Shown here: positions 34,704 to 41,195 of the stretch, in pieces
How positions within the stretch are numbered: position 1 is the stretch's first letter
Layout of the letters: every line of letters begins with the position of its first letter
NCBI GenBank assembly: GCA_017460915.1
Contig: JAFUAA010000003.1
Coordinates: 1 to 41,195, forward strand
Source of the DNA: Bacteroidales bacterium
GTDB taxonomy: Bacteria > Bacteroidota > Bacteroidia > Bacteroidales > F082
Length of the DNA stretch: 41,195 nucleotides
Direction: 5' to 3'
The notes under the pieces: generated by a model
Seen by the model: the letters and a program-made list of their open reading frames with translations, nothing else
Database searches by the model: none
Told to the model about the DNA's origin: nothing
Program-made: the position numbers and the translations under genes

Positions 34704-35769
34704 ACCTGATGTCGTCGCGTTTGATTTTGGCGAAATGCAACAGCTTCAAGATGCCCAAAGGCTTATGGTCGTCCTTGTTCTTGAGGTTGAGGTAAAGCCC
34801 CAACTTTTTCGCAATCGGGATTTTGAAGGTCTCCACAAACTCGATGAGTGTGCCGTCGGGGTCTTCCACATAGGTGAAATGCCCGTCGGCATCGCCCATG
34901 CCGAAGTCGGCGCCGCTGTCGCAGACGAAAGGATGCCCCATGGCCTCGGCTTCCGCCTTGACGGCGTCCATGTGGCGCACATCGAAGCAGAGGTGGATGA
35001 AGCCTGGGTCACCCCAATAGCGGTTCTCGTAAAGTTTCTTGCCAGGAGCTTCCACGTTTTGAATCAGTTCGAGGTGAGAGGTGCCCATGATGCGGCTCAG
35101 CGGCCCTTCGATGGGCTTGCTGCGTTCGAGGATGACGCGGCGCACACGCCCCTCGCCACCAGGAAGGCATTTCAGGTCGTCGAAGACTCCTGTTTGGTCG
35201 AAAACGATTTTGTCGTACTCAAGCAGTTGGGTGTAGAAAGGCAGCGACTTGTCGATGTCGCTCACGCCAAGGGTCGCGCCGTTGGCGCCGCCGGTGGCTT
35301 TCTTCTCGTCGATGAAAACGTAGTCGTCTTGCTCCAGTTGAAACAGGTTGCCGTAAGGGTCCTTCATGAAGAACTCCTTTTGGCCAGTGGGCGAGGTCAT
35401 GATTTCACTGATGACATCGAGGCTCTTATTAATATAGGTGTTGTAGGCCGCCTCAATGTTGGGGCTTTTCACTTTGGCGATGAGTATGCCCAGGTCGCCG
35501 AGGCGGACAGGCTCCTTCAGGTAGTTGAGGTTGCGGCTTTTGGGCTGCCAGATTTCAAAGCCGCCGCCGCCACGGATGTTGACAGCGATGCCTGAGCGAC
35601 GCGGTTGGGGCTTGCCGCCCGTGTAGGGCAGCATGCGCTCCGCCACGCCTTCGTCGTCGACGATCTTGATTTCGAAGCCGAAGTTGTCGTAATACCATTT
35701 CCAGGCTTCGACGAAGTCGTTCACGCCGATGCCCACTTGCTGTATGCCGCAGATGATTTTCTCTTTCAT
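34702..35769 (-). CDS. VOC-family protein with two glyoxalase-like domains
   Basis: In this 355-residue protein two vicinal-oxygen-chelate modules are visible: residues about 5-155 (QQVGIGVNDFVEAWKWYYDN to DPYGNLFQLEQDDY) and about 160-320 (TLGVSDIDKSLPFYTQLLEY to DPDGTLIEFVETF). The modules carry metal-type residues (H in HLELIQ and HLCFDV, E in LIEFVE). VOC enzymes include dioxygenases, lyases and isomerases; the substrate is unknown. It sits on the same strand as the SDR (114 bp away) and close to the alpha-oxoamine synthase, so it could work with them. Confidence 0.8.
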   Translation of the reverse strand: MKEKIICGIQQVGIGVNDFVEAWKWYYDNFGFEIKIVDDEGVAERMLPYTGGKPQPRRSGIAVNIRGGGGFEIWQPKSRNLNYLKEPVRLGDLGILIAKVKSPNIEAAYNTYINKSLDVISEIMTSPTGQKEFFMKDPYGNLFQLEQDDYVFIDEKKATGGANGATLGVSDIDKSLPFYTQLLEYDKIVFDQTGVFDDLKCLPGGEGRVRRVILERSKPIEGPLSRIMGTSHLELIQNVEAPGKKLYENRYWGDPGFIHLCFDVRHMDAVKAEAEAMGHPFVCDSGADFGMGDADGHFTYVEDPDGTLIEFVETFKIPIAKKLGLYLNLKNKDDHKPLGILKLLHFAKIKRDDIR

Positions 35770-35796
35770 GTGTGTTATAGTGGTTTTTGGCGCTCT

Positions 35797-35875
35797 GCGT
35801 CATTGCGAGGAGGAACGACGAAGCAATCCAGAAATCGGTTTCTTGTCTAGACTGCTTCGTGCCTCGCAGTGACGC
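35797..35875. repeat. Large extragenic palindrome, GTCATTGCGAGG family
   Basis: Outer arms GCGTCATTGCGAGG (35797-35810) and CCTCGCAGTGACGC (35862-35875) differ at one position. Inner GAAGCA/TGCTTC arms extend the hairpin. This type of extragenic repeat is widespread in several bacterial phyla. It fills the gap between the SDR and VOC genes. A second member is at 36735-36774. Confidence 0.8.
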
Positions 35876-35883
35876 GAAGCGAG

Positions 35884-36675
35884 TTATGTTGCACTTATTT
35901 TTCTCGATAGTTTATAATACAAAGGTAAGCAATACTTATGGATATACGCCATCAGCAGCTCGGTGCGCCCGATGAGTTTGCGATGCTTTTGTCGCTTGAT
36001 GGCCCGCACGGCAATGGCGCCGCATTTCTCCACGCTGAGGCCGTTGGCTTGTCCGGCGTCCATCTTGGCGTGGGACGTGCCGTCGCCGTGGAGGGCGCTC
36101 TTGCTGATTTGCGTGTTGATGCGTCCCGGGATGAGGAAAGTGACGTTGATGTTGTCGTATTCCAGTTCCAGCGACTCATAAAAGCCGAACAGGGCATGCT
36201 TGGCTGCGCAATAGGCCGACCGCAGCGGGAAGCCGAACAAGCCCGATAGGGAAGTGGTCACGCTGAACTGGACGTGGTCTTTGGCGAGAATCATCTCCTT
36301 GAATTTCTTCACGAGGTAGACCCCACTGAGGAAGTCGATTTTCAGGATTTTCTCGTCCACGCTGATGTCGGTGTCGAGGGCCTTTTCACGTTGCGAGATG
36401 CCCGCGTTGAGCACGAAGAGGTCGATGCTGAGGCCGCTGTCCATCACGAAGTCGTGGAGGCGGTCGATGGAGGCGTAGTTGTCTAGTTGGGTCTCGGTGG
36501 CGTAGGCGCGCACACCGTATTGTTCGCACATCGCCTTGGTTTGGTTGAGGTCGTCGATGCCTAGTCCCGTGAGGACGAGGTGACAGCCTTCCTGAGCCAA
36601 GTGCAGGGCGATGCTCTGCCCGATGCCTGTGCCGCCGCCGGTGATGAGTGCCGTTTTGTTTTTGAGATTTAGCAT
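35884..36675 (-). CDS. Short-chain dehydrogenase/reductase, candidate 3-ketosphinganine reductase
   Basis: The 263-residue classical SDR has the NAD(P)-binding TGGGTGIG (12-19), NAG (90-92), a catalytic Ser in TTSLSG (142-144), and YCAAK with Y155 and K159. The start is the ATG at 36675 (MLNLKNKTALITGG); a long upstream extension in frame covers the leader and repeats and is not protein. The SDR family is too broad to fix a substrate. The divergent neighbour, an alpha-oxoamine synthase, makes 3-keto amines, so reduction of 3-ketosphinganine or a similar ketone is a reasonable inference. Confidence 0.85.
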   Translation of the reverse strand: MLNLKNKTALITGGGTGIGQSIALHLAQEGCHLVLTGLGIDDLNQTKAMCEQYGVRAYATETQLDNYASIDRLHDFVMDSGLSIDLFVLNAGISQREKALDTDISVDEKILKIDFLSGVYLVKKFKEMILAKDHVQFSVTTSLSGLFGFPLRSAYCAAKHALFGFYESLELEYDNINVTFLIPGRINTQISKSALHGDGTSHAKMDAGQANGLSVEKCGAIAVRAIKRQKHRKLIGRTELLMAYIHKYCLPLYYKLSRKISAT

Positions 36676-36734
36676 AGTGTTGTCGTTCTTCTGGATTAAC
36701 TCCGTTGAATCTTCGATTTGCTTCATCGTTCCTC

Positions 36735-36774
36735 CTCGCAATGACGCTATGCGTGTCGAAAGCGTCATTGCGAG
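36735..36774. repeat. Extragenic palindrome in the SDR leader
   Basis: Perfect 14-bp arms (CTCGCAATGACGCT at 36735-36748, AGCGTCATTGCGAG at 36761-36774) with a 12-nt loop. It lies inside the transcribed leader of the SDR, between its -7 box (36804-36811) and its ATG (36675). Confidence 0.85.
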
Positions 36775-36803
36775 CGGAGCGCGGCAATCCATGTTCACGG
36801 CTG

Positions 36804-36811
36804 CAAAAATA
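36804..36811 (-). promoter_or_regulatory. -7 box (TATTTTTG) of the SDR gene
   Basis: The minus strand reads TATTTTTG followed by C. It faces away from the promoter at 36830-36859, giving a compact divergent pair. The SDR leader would be about 120 nt and contains the palindrome at 36735-36774. Confidence 0.55.
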
Positions 36812-36829
36812 AAAATAAATTCGTCACAG

Positions 36830-36859
36830 TTGGGACAATCAATATATTTACTAATTTTG
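36830..36859 (+). promoter_or_regulatory. Complete Bacteroidetes promoter of the alpha-oxoamine synthase
   Basis: TTG at 36830-36832 and TAATTTTG at 36852-36859 are separated by exactly 19 bp, the preferred spacing. Transcription would start near 36866 and produce a leader of about 80 nt containing the palindrome at 36881-36908. Confidence 0.7.
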
Positions 36860-36880
36860 TCGCCTATTATTTGGTAGGGG

Positions 36881-36908
36881 GCAGAGACGCAAAATTTTGC
36901 GTCTCTAC
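36881..36908. repeat. Extragenic palindrome in the leader of the alpha-oxoamine synthase
   Basis: Core arms AGAGACGCAAAA/TTTTGCGTCTCT (36883-36906) pair perfectly and are identical to those after lepA at 25977-26000. It ends 40 bp before the ATG at 36949 and could hide or stabilise the mRNA 5' end. Confidence 0.9.
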
Positions 36909-36948
36909 AACAACATTTCAACGATTAAACAATCAACAAATCAACAAC

Positions 36949-38208
36949 ATGGATATATTTGAAAGAATATCAAAGGATTCTGGTGGCCCGATTGGGCAGT
37001 ACCGCGAACGCGCCGACGGTTACTTTGCCTTTCCGCGTTTGGAAGGCGAACTGGGACCGCGCATGACTTTCAATGGCAGGGAAGTGCTCTGCTGGAGCTT
37101 GAATAACTATCTGGGTTTGGCCAACCATCCCGAGATTCGTCGCGTGGATGCCGAAGCCGCCGCCAAATACGGCCTCGCCGCCCCGATGGGCGCCCGCATG
37201 ATGACGGGCCACACCCGCATGCACGAGCATTTCGAGCACGAGCTGGCCGACTTCGAGAAAAAGGAAGCCGCCTACCTCTTTAACTTTGGCTATCAGGGCA
37301 TCGTTTCTACCATCGACACGCTGACCACCATGCACGACGTCATCGTTTACGACAACGAGGCCCATGCCTGCCTGCTCGACGGCATACGTCTGCACATCGG
37401 CAACAAGTACAAATACCGCCACAACGACATGGCCGACCTCGAGAAGAAACTGAAGGTGGCAACCGAGGTGGTGGCCAAGACGGGTGGCGGCATCCTCGTC
37501 ATCACCGAGGGCGTTTACGGCATGACGGGCGCCTTGGGCGACCTCGCTGGCATCGTGGCCCTGAAGAAGAAATACAATTTCCGCATCCTCATCGACGACG
37601 CCCACGGCTTCGGCGTGATGGGCCCCAACGGTCGCGGCACATCCGAGCATTTCGGCGTGATGGACGACATCGACATCTACATCGGCGCCTACGCCAAGGC
37701 CATGGCCATCATAGGCGGCTTCGTGGCTGGCCCGAAGTATGTGATTGAGTATCTGCGTTATAACATGCGTTCGCAGATGTATGCCAAGAGCTTGCCGCTG
37801 GCCATCGTGGAAGGTTGCGAGAAACGTCTCGAAATCATCCGCAGTGCCGAGGGCGACGCCCTTCGTGCCCAGCTGTGGAAGGTGACCCGCGCCTTGCAGC
37901 AAGGCTTCCGCGACTTGGGCTTCGACATCGGTCCCGCCGAAGCGTGCGTGACGCCGGTACATGTGCAGGGCGACGTGGTGCAAGCCACCAACATCGCCAT
38001 GGACCTCCGCGAGAACTACAAGATTTTCTGCTCGGTCATCACCTATCCCGTCATCCCCAAGGGCATGATTATCTTCCGCATCATCCCGACGGCGGCCCAC
38101 ACGATGGACGACGTCAACTACACCTTGAACGCCTTCAAGGAAGTGAAGCAGAAACTTGACAAGGGTTTCTATGACGGCACCGAAGTCCCCAACATGAGGA
38201 TTGAGTAA
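36949..38208 (+). CDS. Alpha-oxoamine synthase family enzyme (serine palmitoyltransferase-like)
   Basis: This 419-residue fold type I PLP enzyme has NNYLGLANHP, GARMMTGHT, H139 (NEAHAC) stacking on PLP, DDAHG (D217/H219), and the Schiff-base lysine K250 in GAYAKAM before GGFVAG. The family joins an amino acid to an acyl-CoA with loss of CO2. Members include serine palmitoyltransferase, 2-amino-3-ketobutyrate ligase, 8-amino-7-oxononanoate synthase and 5-aminolevulinate synthase. No biotin genes are near, and the divergent SDR favours a sphingoid-type product. The lysine context (YAKAM rather than FSKS) and the start GPIGQYRERADGYF differ from the characterised Sphingobacterium enzyme as I remember it, so the exact substrate remains open. 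The start is the ATG at 36949. Confidence 0.88.
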   Translation: MDIFERISKDSGGPIGQYRERADGYFAFPRLEGELGPRMTFNGREVLCWSLNNYLGLANHPEIRRVDAEAAAKYGLAAPMGARMMTGHTRMHEHFEHELADFEKKEAAYLFNFGYQGIVSTIDTLTTMHDVIVYDNEAHACLLDGIRLHIGNKYKYRHNDMADLEKKLKVATEVVAKTGGGILVITEGVYGMTGALGDLAGIVALKKKYNFRILIDDAHGFGVMGPNGRGTSEHFGVMDDIDIYIGAYAKAMAIIGGFVAGPKYVIEYLRYNMRSQMYAKSLPLAIVEGCEKRLEIIRSAEGDALRAQLWKVTRALQQGFRDLGFDIGPAEACVTPVHVQGDVVQATNIAMDLRENYKIFCSVITYPVIPKGMIIFRIIPTAAHTMDDVNYTLNAFKEVKQKLDKGFYDGTEVPNMRIE

Positions 38209-38231
38209 GCCTTTTCGTTAGTCTAAAAAAA

Positions 38232-38284
38232 ACGTCCTTTCATGTCATTCCCGCATGTAATCTATGAAAGGGCGTCTTTTTTTT
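38232..38284. terminator. Bidirectional terminator between the oxoamine synthase and the ATPase
   Basis: Stem ACGTCCTTTCAT (38232-38243) pairs with ATGAAAGGGCGT (38264-38275) with one mismatch and a 20-nt loop. T8 follows on the plus strand and an A-run precedes it, so it can stop both convergent transcripts. Confidence 0.8.
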
Positions 38285-38286
38285 GT

Positions 38287-38334
38287 TTTTCGTCCAAAAG
38301 TAGGTAAAAAACCATAGATTTGGACAAAAGTTGA
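38287..38334. repeat. 48-bp direct repeat, left copy
   Basis: It begins TTTTCGTCCAAAAGTAGG and ends TTTGGACAAAAGTTGA. It matches 39848-39895 at 46 of 48 positions in the same orientation. The unit is itself an imperfect palindrome (GTCCAAA...TTTGGAC). It ends 2 bp before the last codon of the ATPase gene. Confidence 0.9.
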
Positions 38335-38336
38335 AT

Positions 38337-39788
38337 TCATGACCTCCATAAAGGAGCAAACAAGTCCCTGGTCGTCAGTTGGCTGTGGGCGATGGATGAA
38401 TGTGCGCCTCTTGCTATCCCCATTGGTGTTACGAAGGTGTGCACCACGCCATGGGTCACCTTGGCCATCTCCATGAACAGGCTCTTCCGCTCGTTCAGTT
38501 TTTGCTCGTATGCCTTTGTGATCACAAAGGGCGTTTCCGAGAATTTCATTTCCACGAGATGGATGATTTTGTCGGCACGCTTGATGATGAGGTCGACTTG
38601 CGCCCCTTTGCGCTCGTCGCCTTTTTGGGGGACAAAACGCCATGACGAAGCTTCTGTTGCCATTCCTGAGATGCCGAGTCCCTGCTTGATGTGTGGCAAA
38701 TGACGCAGGCAGACCTCCTCGAAAGTGAAGCCTTGCCAAGCCTCGACGCTGCGGTCGGTGAGATGGTGTTGCCAATAATGCTCGTCGTGCGAACGGTTGC
38801 CTTTCACAAAATGGAAATAGAAAAGGGTGTAGAAGTCGGACAACCGGTAGAGCGTTTGCTTGTTTTTGTTGCCAAATTGGGCATACGACACGATGAAGTC
38901 GCAGCGGTCGAGGTTGTCGAGCATCTTGGTGAGCCCGCCGCCGCCAAATCCGGTGGCTTCTTCGATTTCTTTGCGCGTGAAGCCCTGTCGTTTGGTGGAG
39001 AGTAGCTTGACGATGGTGATATAACGGTCGGCTTTGTTGAAGAGGGCGTTGTAGAGTTCGTTGAACTCGTTGCTCAGGTCGCCGCCAGGGTGGAACACCA
39101 GCGTGTCGACGTTTTCGGGCAGGCTGAGGTAAGGTCGCAGCAGGCTGAGGTAATAGGGCACCCCGCCAAACAACATGTAGCATTGGAGGATTTGGTAGTC
39201 GTTCCAGTCGAACCCATGTTCGCGGAGATAGGTCTTACATTCGTTCAAGTAGAAAGGGCGGAGGTAGATGCGGTGGGTGATGCGGTTGTGAAGCCCGCCT
39301 TGGTTGTCCTCGATCTTGTCTTTCATCCAGCTCGTCGCGCTTCCGCAGGCCACCAGCACGATGTCGTCGCGTTGTTGCACCCAATTGGACCAGAAGTATT
39401 CCAATTCGTCCACGAACTCGCTGCCTTGCGTGTCAATCCAAGGCATTTCGTCGAAGAACAGCACTTTGCGATTGTCGGTGCATTGCTCCAGGTAAGCCTC
39501 CAGATGCAGGAAGGCCTCGTGCCAGTTGGTGAGTTGGGGCAGGTCGTTTTTGCCCGAATAGCGGACGAGCATTTCGCGGAAGTTCTGTAGCTGCACTTTT
39601 TTCTTCTGCCGATGGGCTCCTACATAATAAAAGGTGTAACGGTCTTTGAAGAAACGGCGCACAAGGAAGGTCTTTCCCACTCTGCGACGGCCATACAGGA
39701 CGACCAACTCAGAGCGGTTCGACTCCACGGCCCATTTGAGTTCCTCACATTCCCGCTCGCGTCCGATGAGTCTTTCAGGGTTTTCCAT
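38337..39788 (-). CDS. AAA+ ATPase with a C-terminal DUF234/PDDEXK-like domain
   Basis: The 483-residue protein has an archaeal-type ATPase domain: Walker A GRRRVGKT (33-40), Walker B KVLFFDEMPWID, sensor region LVACGSATSWM, and the lid with PFYLNE. A winged helix follows (GFTRKEIEEATGF), then a C-terminal DUF234 nuclease-like domain (GAQVDLIIKRADKIIHLVEM then KFS, a D...E-x-K pattern). The start is the ATG at 39788 (MENPERLIGRERE), since the upstream in-frame TTG would lie inside the -7 box at 39814-39821. These ATPases are abundant accessory genes in anaerobic Bacteroidetes and archaea; their function is unknown. The gene is bracketed by 48-bp direct repeats. Confidence 0.88.
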   Translation of the reverse strand: MENPERLIGRERECEELKWAVESNRSELVVLYGRRRVGKTFLVRRFFKDRYTFYYVGAHRQKKKVQLQNFREMLVRYSGKNDLPQLTNWHEAFLHLEAYLEQCTDNRKVLFFDEMPWIDTQGSEFVDELEYFWSNWVQQRDDIVLVACGSATSWMKDKIEDNQGGLHNRITHRIYLRPFYLNECKTYLREHGFDWNDYQILQCYMLFGGVPYYLSLLRPYLSLPENVDTLVFHPGGDLSNEFNELYNALFNKADRYITIVKLLSTKRQGFTRKEIEEATGFGGGGLTKMLDNLDRCDFIVSYAQFGNKNKQTLYRLSDFYTLFYFHFVKGNRSHDEHYWQHHLTDRSVEAWQGFTFEEVCLRHLPHIKQGLGISGMATEASSWRFVPQKGDERKGAQVDLIIKRADKIIHLVEMKFSETPFVITKAYEQKLNERKSLFMEMAKVTHGVVHTFVTPMGIARGAHSSIAHSQLTTRDLFAPLWRS

Positions 39789-39813
39789 TTTGTCCGATTC
39801 ATTAATGATGCCG

Positions 39814-39821
39814 CAAAGATA
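39814..39821 (-). promoter_or_regulatory. -7 box (TATCTTTG) of the DUF234 ATPase gene
   Basis: The minus strand reads TATCTTTG followed by C, 26 bp before the ATG at 39788. The nearest 48-bp repeat begins 27 bp further upstream, where a regulator could contact polymerase. Confidence 0.6.
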
Positions 39822-39847
39822 CACTTTCTTTTCGACATGGCAACCGA

Positions 39848-39942
39848 TTTTCGTCCAAAAGTAGATAAAAAAACATAGATTTGGACAAAAGTTGATTGAT
39901 TTTTGTCCAAAAATTGGTAAAAAAGTATGGATTTAGACAAAA
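39848..39942. repeat. 48-bp direct repeat, right copy, plus a diverged third unit
   Basis: 39848-39895 repeats 38287-38334 with two mismatches. A third, diverged unit at 39900-39942 keeps the palindromic ends (TTTTTGTCCAAAA and TTTAGACAAAA). The two units are in tandem upstream of the ATPase promoter, and one lies at the 3' end of the gene. Confidence 0.88.
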
Positions 39943-40045
39943 TCCAAAATAATTCACCAAAAGCAAATATTATGCGGTCTTGTTTTGAAAAATTCCGTAC
40001 CTTTACACCTGTAAGAATTAACGAAATTAAATTAAATAACTGATA

Positions 40046-41082
40046 ATGAAAAATTTACAAAAATTATTGAAGAGGTGGGGGTAAAGCATTAATTCTCCTC
40101 CTTGCAATGAGTGCCCTGCTCGCACCCACGAGGGTGATGGGGCAAAACAACCCAGAAAAATCATGTTCGGCACCGTCGAATTTTCAATTGATTTCGGTAA
40201 ACCCCATTTCAGTGACGCTGGATTGGACGTCAAACGGTAACGAAACGGCATGGGAAATCCATTACTATGATTATAGTACCTACAGTGAGGCTGTAGTTGA
40301 GGATATTACGGAGCATCCGTATACCGTGGCAGGTCTCCAAATGAATTCAGGATATTATAGCTTTCAAGTTCGTGCCGTTTGTGAAGACGGTAGTGTTAGT
40401 GAATGGGCAGGTTGGTTGGAATGTACCACGCCTTTCTGCAATGCTGAAGACCAGTGTGAACTGCATTATGAACTAAGGAGCAGTGAAAGTTATGGATGGG
40501 AAGGACAGTTCTTTTCTGTGTATTACAAGCTCGCCGAGGGCGAAGATTTATTAGTAGAGGATAGGTATTTAAATGGATCCTTTGCCGAAAACGATTTGCT
40601 CCTGTGTGATGGCGTCACCTACGATTTCGTTTGGAATGTTGGTTCCACTTGCGCTTTGGAACACTGTTCATTTGTCATTTATGGCCCAGATGGCGAACCT
40701 ATCCTGAAATCTGTTCCATTAACCAATTTCAACCCGCCACCCATTACTACGCCCGTGTGTGTTCCGTTTGTGGCGCTGACGATTATAGCGCTTGGGTCAG
40801 GCTCGATTTCTACACCGATTGCGCCCCACTGGAGGTGGATGCGAACAACCCTATTCAGAAAACTTTGACTCCTATGACCCGTATGACCCCTATGGCGGCG
40901 GGGAATGGAAAGGCACAAGAAAGGAAGTCTCAGAGTTGTTGCCTCTTTGCTGGAGCTCTTGGAATGGTTCTAGTGGAAGCATGTTTCCCTACTACAAGGC
41001 GCATTCGGACGGTTTTGTCCTGCGAAGCGGCAAGGGCTACCTACCTTTACCATCCAACAAAATAAACAACATACAACAATGA
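40046..41082 (+). pseudogene. Secreted fibronectin type III protein, broken by three frameshifts
   Basis: The start at 40046 (MKNLQKLLKRWG) shifts frame at a run of five G (about 40075-40080) into KALILLLAMSALLAPTRVMG, the rest of a signal peptide. The protein continues with a fibronectin type III module (APSNFQLISVNPISVTLDWT to YYSFQVRAVCEDG). A second shift near 40721-40735 gives QPATHYYARVCSVCGADDYS, the end of another such module. A third near 40850 gives PYSENFDSYDPYDPYGG, a typical lead-in to a following lectin-like module. The frame then ends at 41082, probably short of the original. Read through, about 340 residues. It would be a surface or secreted binding protein; as it stands it is not made. 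Confidence 0.75.
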
Positions 41083-41195
41083 AAAAGCAACTACTGACAA
41101 TCGCAATCGTCCTCGGCCTGTCCGTGCCGACCATCGCCGACCCGATTCAGGGTGGCGGCTTGTTCCAGCGCGGTGCCGTCAGCGATGAAGCGTAC
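41079..41195 (+). CDS. Exported protein, N-terminus only (runs off the right edge)
   Basis: The ATG at 41079 opens a signal peptide (MKKQLLTIAIVLGLSVPTIA), then DPIQGGGLFQRGAVSDEAY to the window end (39 codons). Bacteroidetes proteins with a GGGLFQRG-type start after the signal are known as short secreted proteins that follow fibronectin-domain surface proteins; this placement fits that pattern. Function is unknown. Confidence 0.65.
   Translation, partial: MKKQLLTIAIVLGLSVPTIADPIQGGGLFQRGAVSDEAY

Overview
The window looks like part of a chromosome from an uncultured or poorly described member of the Bacteroidales (Bacteroidetes). Promoters follow the Bacteroidetes pattern (-7 box TAnnTTTG, sometimes with a TTG/TTTG about 19 bp upstream). 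Shine-Dalgarno sequences are nearly absent. The gene content is typical of the group: MutS2, a DUF6089 barrel next to uppS-bamA-ompH-ompH, an alpha-oxoamine synthase, and Cys lipoproteins. No rRNA, tRNA, CRISPR array or complete insertion sequence was seen.

Region by region. 1-1500 is sparse: a possible lipoprotein start at the left edge, short direct repeats, and a decayed AAA+ ATPase (DUF4143 type). 1528-4982 (minus) holds mutS2 and a lipoprotein, separated by a terminator and a promoter. 5085-14002 is a mutagenesis module: a LexA-like HTH/S24 repressor, a divergent dinB, and a dnaE2-like polymerase. A near-identical 36-bp operator/promoter block lies before dinB and before dnaE. The two polymerases are separated by about 3.9 kb of mostly decayed cargo: a frameshifted DUF1016 nuclease, an antitoxin with a gutted PIN toxin, a 6S-like structured RNA, a broken PsbP-like gene, a DUF3791 gene and an orphan HigA-like antitoxin. 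14127-16922 carries a DUF6973-like exported protein and an Rnl5-type RNA ligase.

16975-22172 (minus) is housekeeping: RelA/SpoT, a Fur-family regulator, PurA and an ATP-grasp enzyme. 22301-24170 is an AT-rich accessory patch: a nucleotidyltransferase with an in-frame TGA, and a HipA-like kinase with a DUF3037 partner, the latter only 12 bp upstream of lepA. 24183-34631 (plus) is core: lepA, dprA, rsgA, nadK, a DUF6089 barrel, uppS, bamA and two ompH/skp genes. Together these cover translation, ribosome maturation, NADP supply, undecaprenyl carrier synthesis and outer-membrane protein assembly. 34702-38208 holds a VOC protein, an SDR and a divergently transcribed alpha-oxoamine synthase; the last two could supply successive steps of sphingoid-base synthesis. 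38287-39942 is a DUF234-type ATPase gene bracketed by 48-bp direct repeats. The right edge has a frameshifted fibronectin-type secreted protein and the start of another exported protein.

Several families of extragenic palindromes are scattered between core genes, some inside 5' leaders. Every broken gene is an accessory gene and all core genes are intact, so the frameshifts look like real decay rather than general sequencing error.
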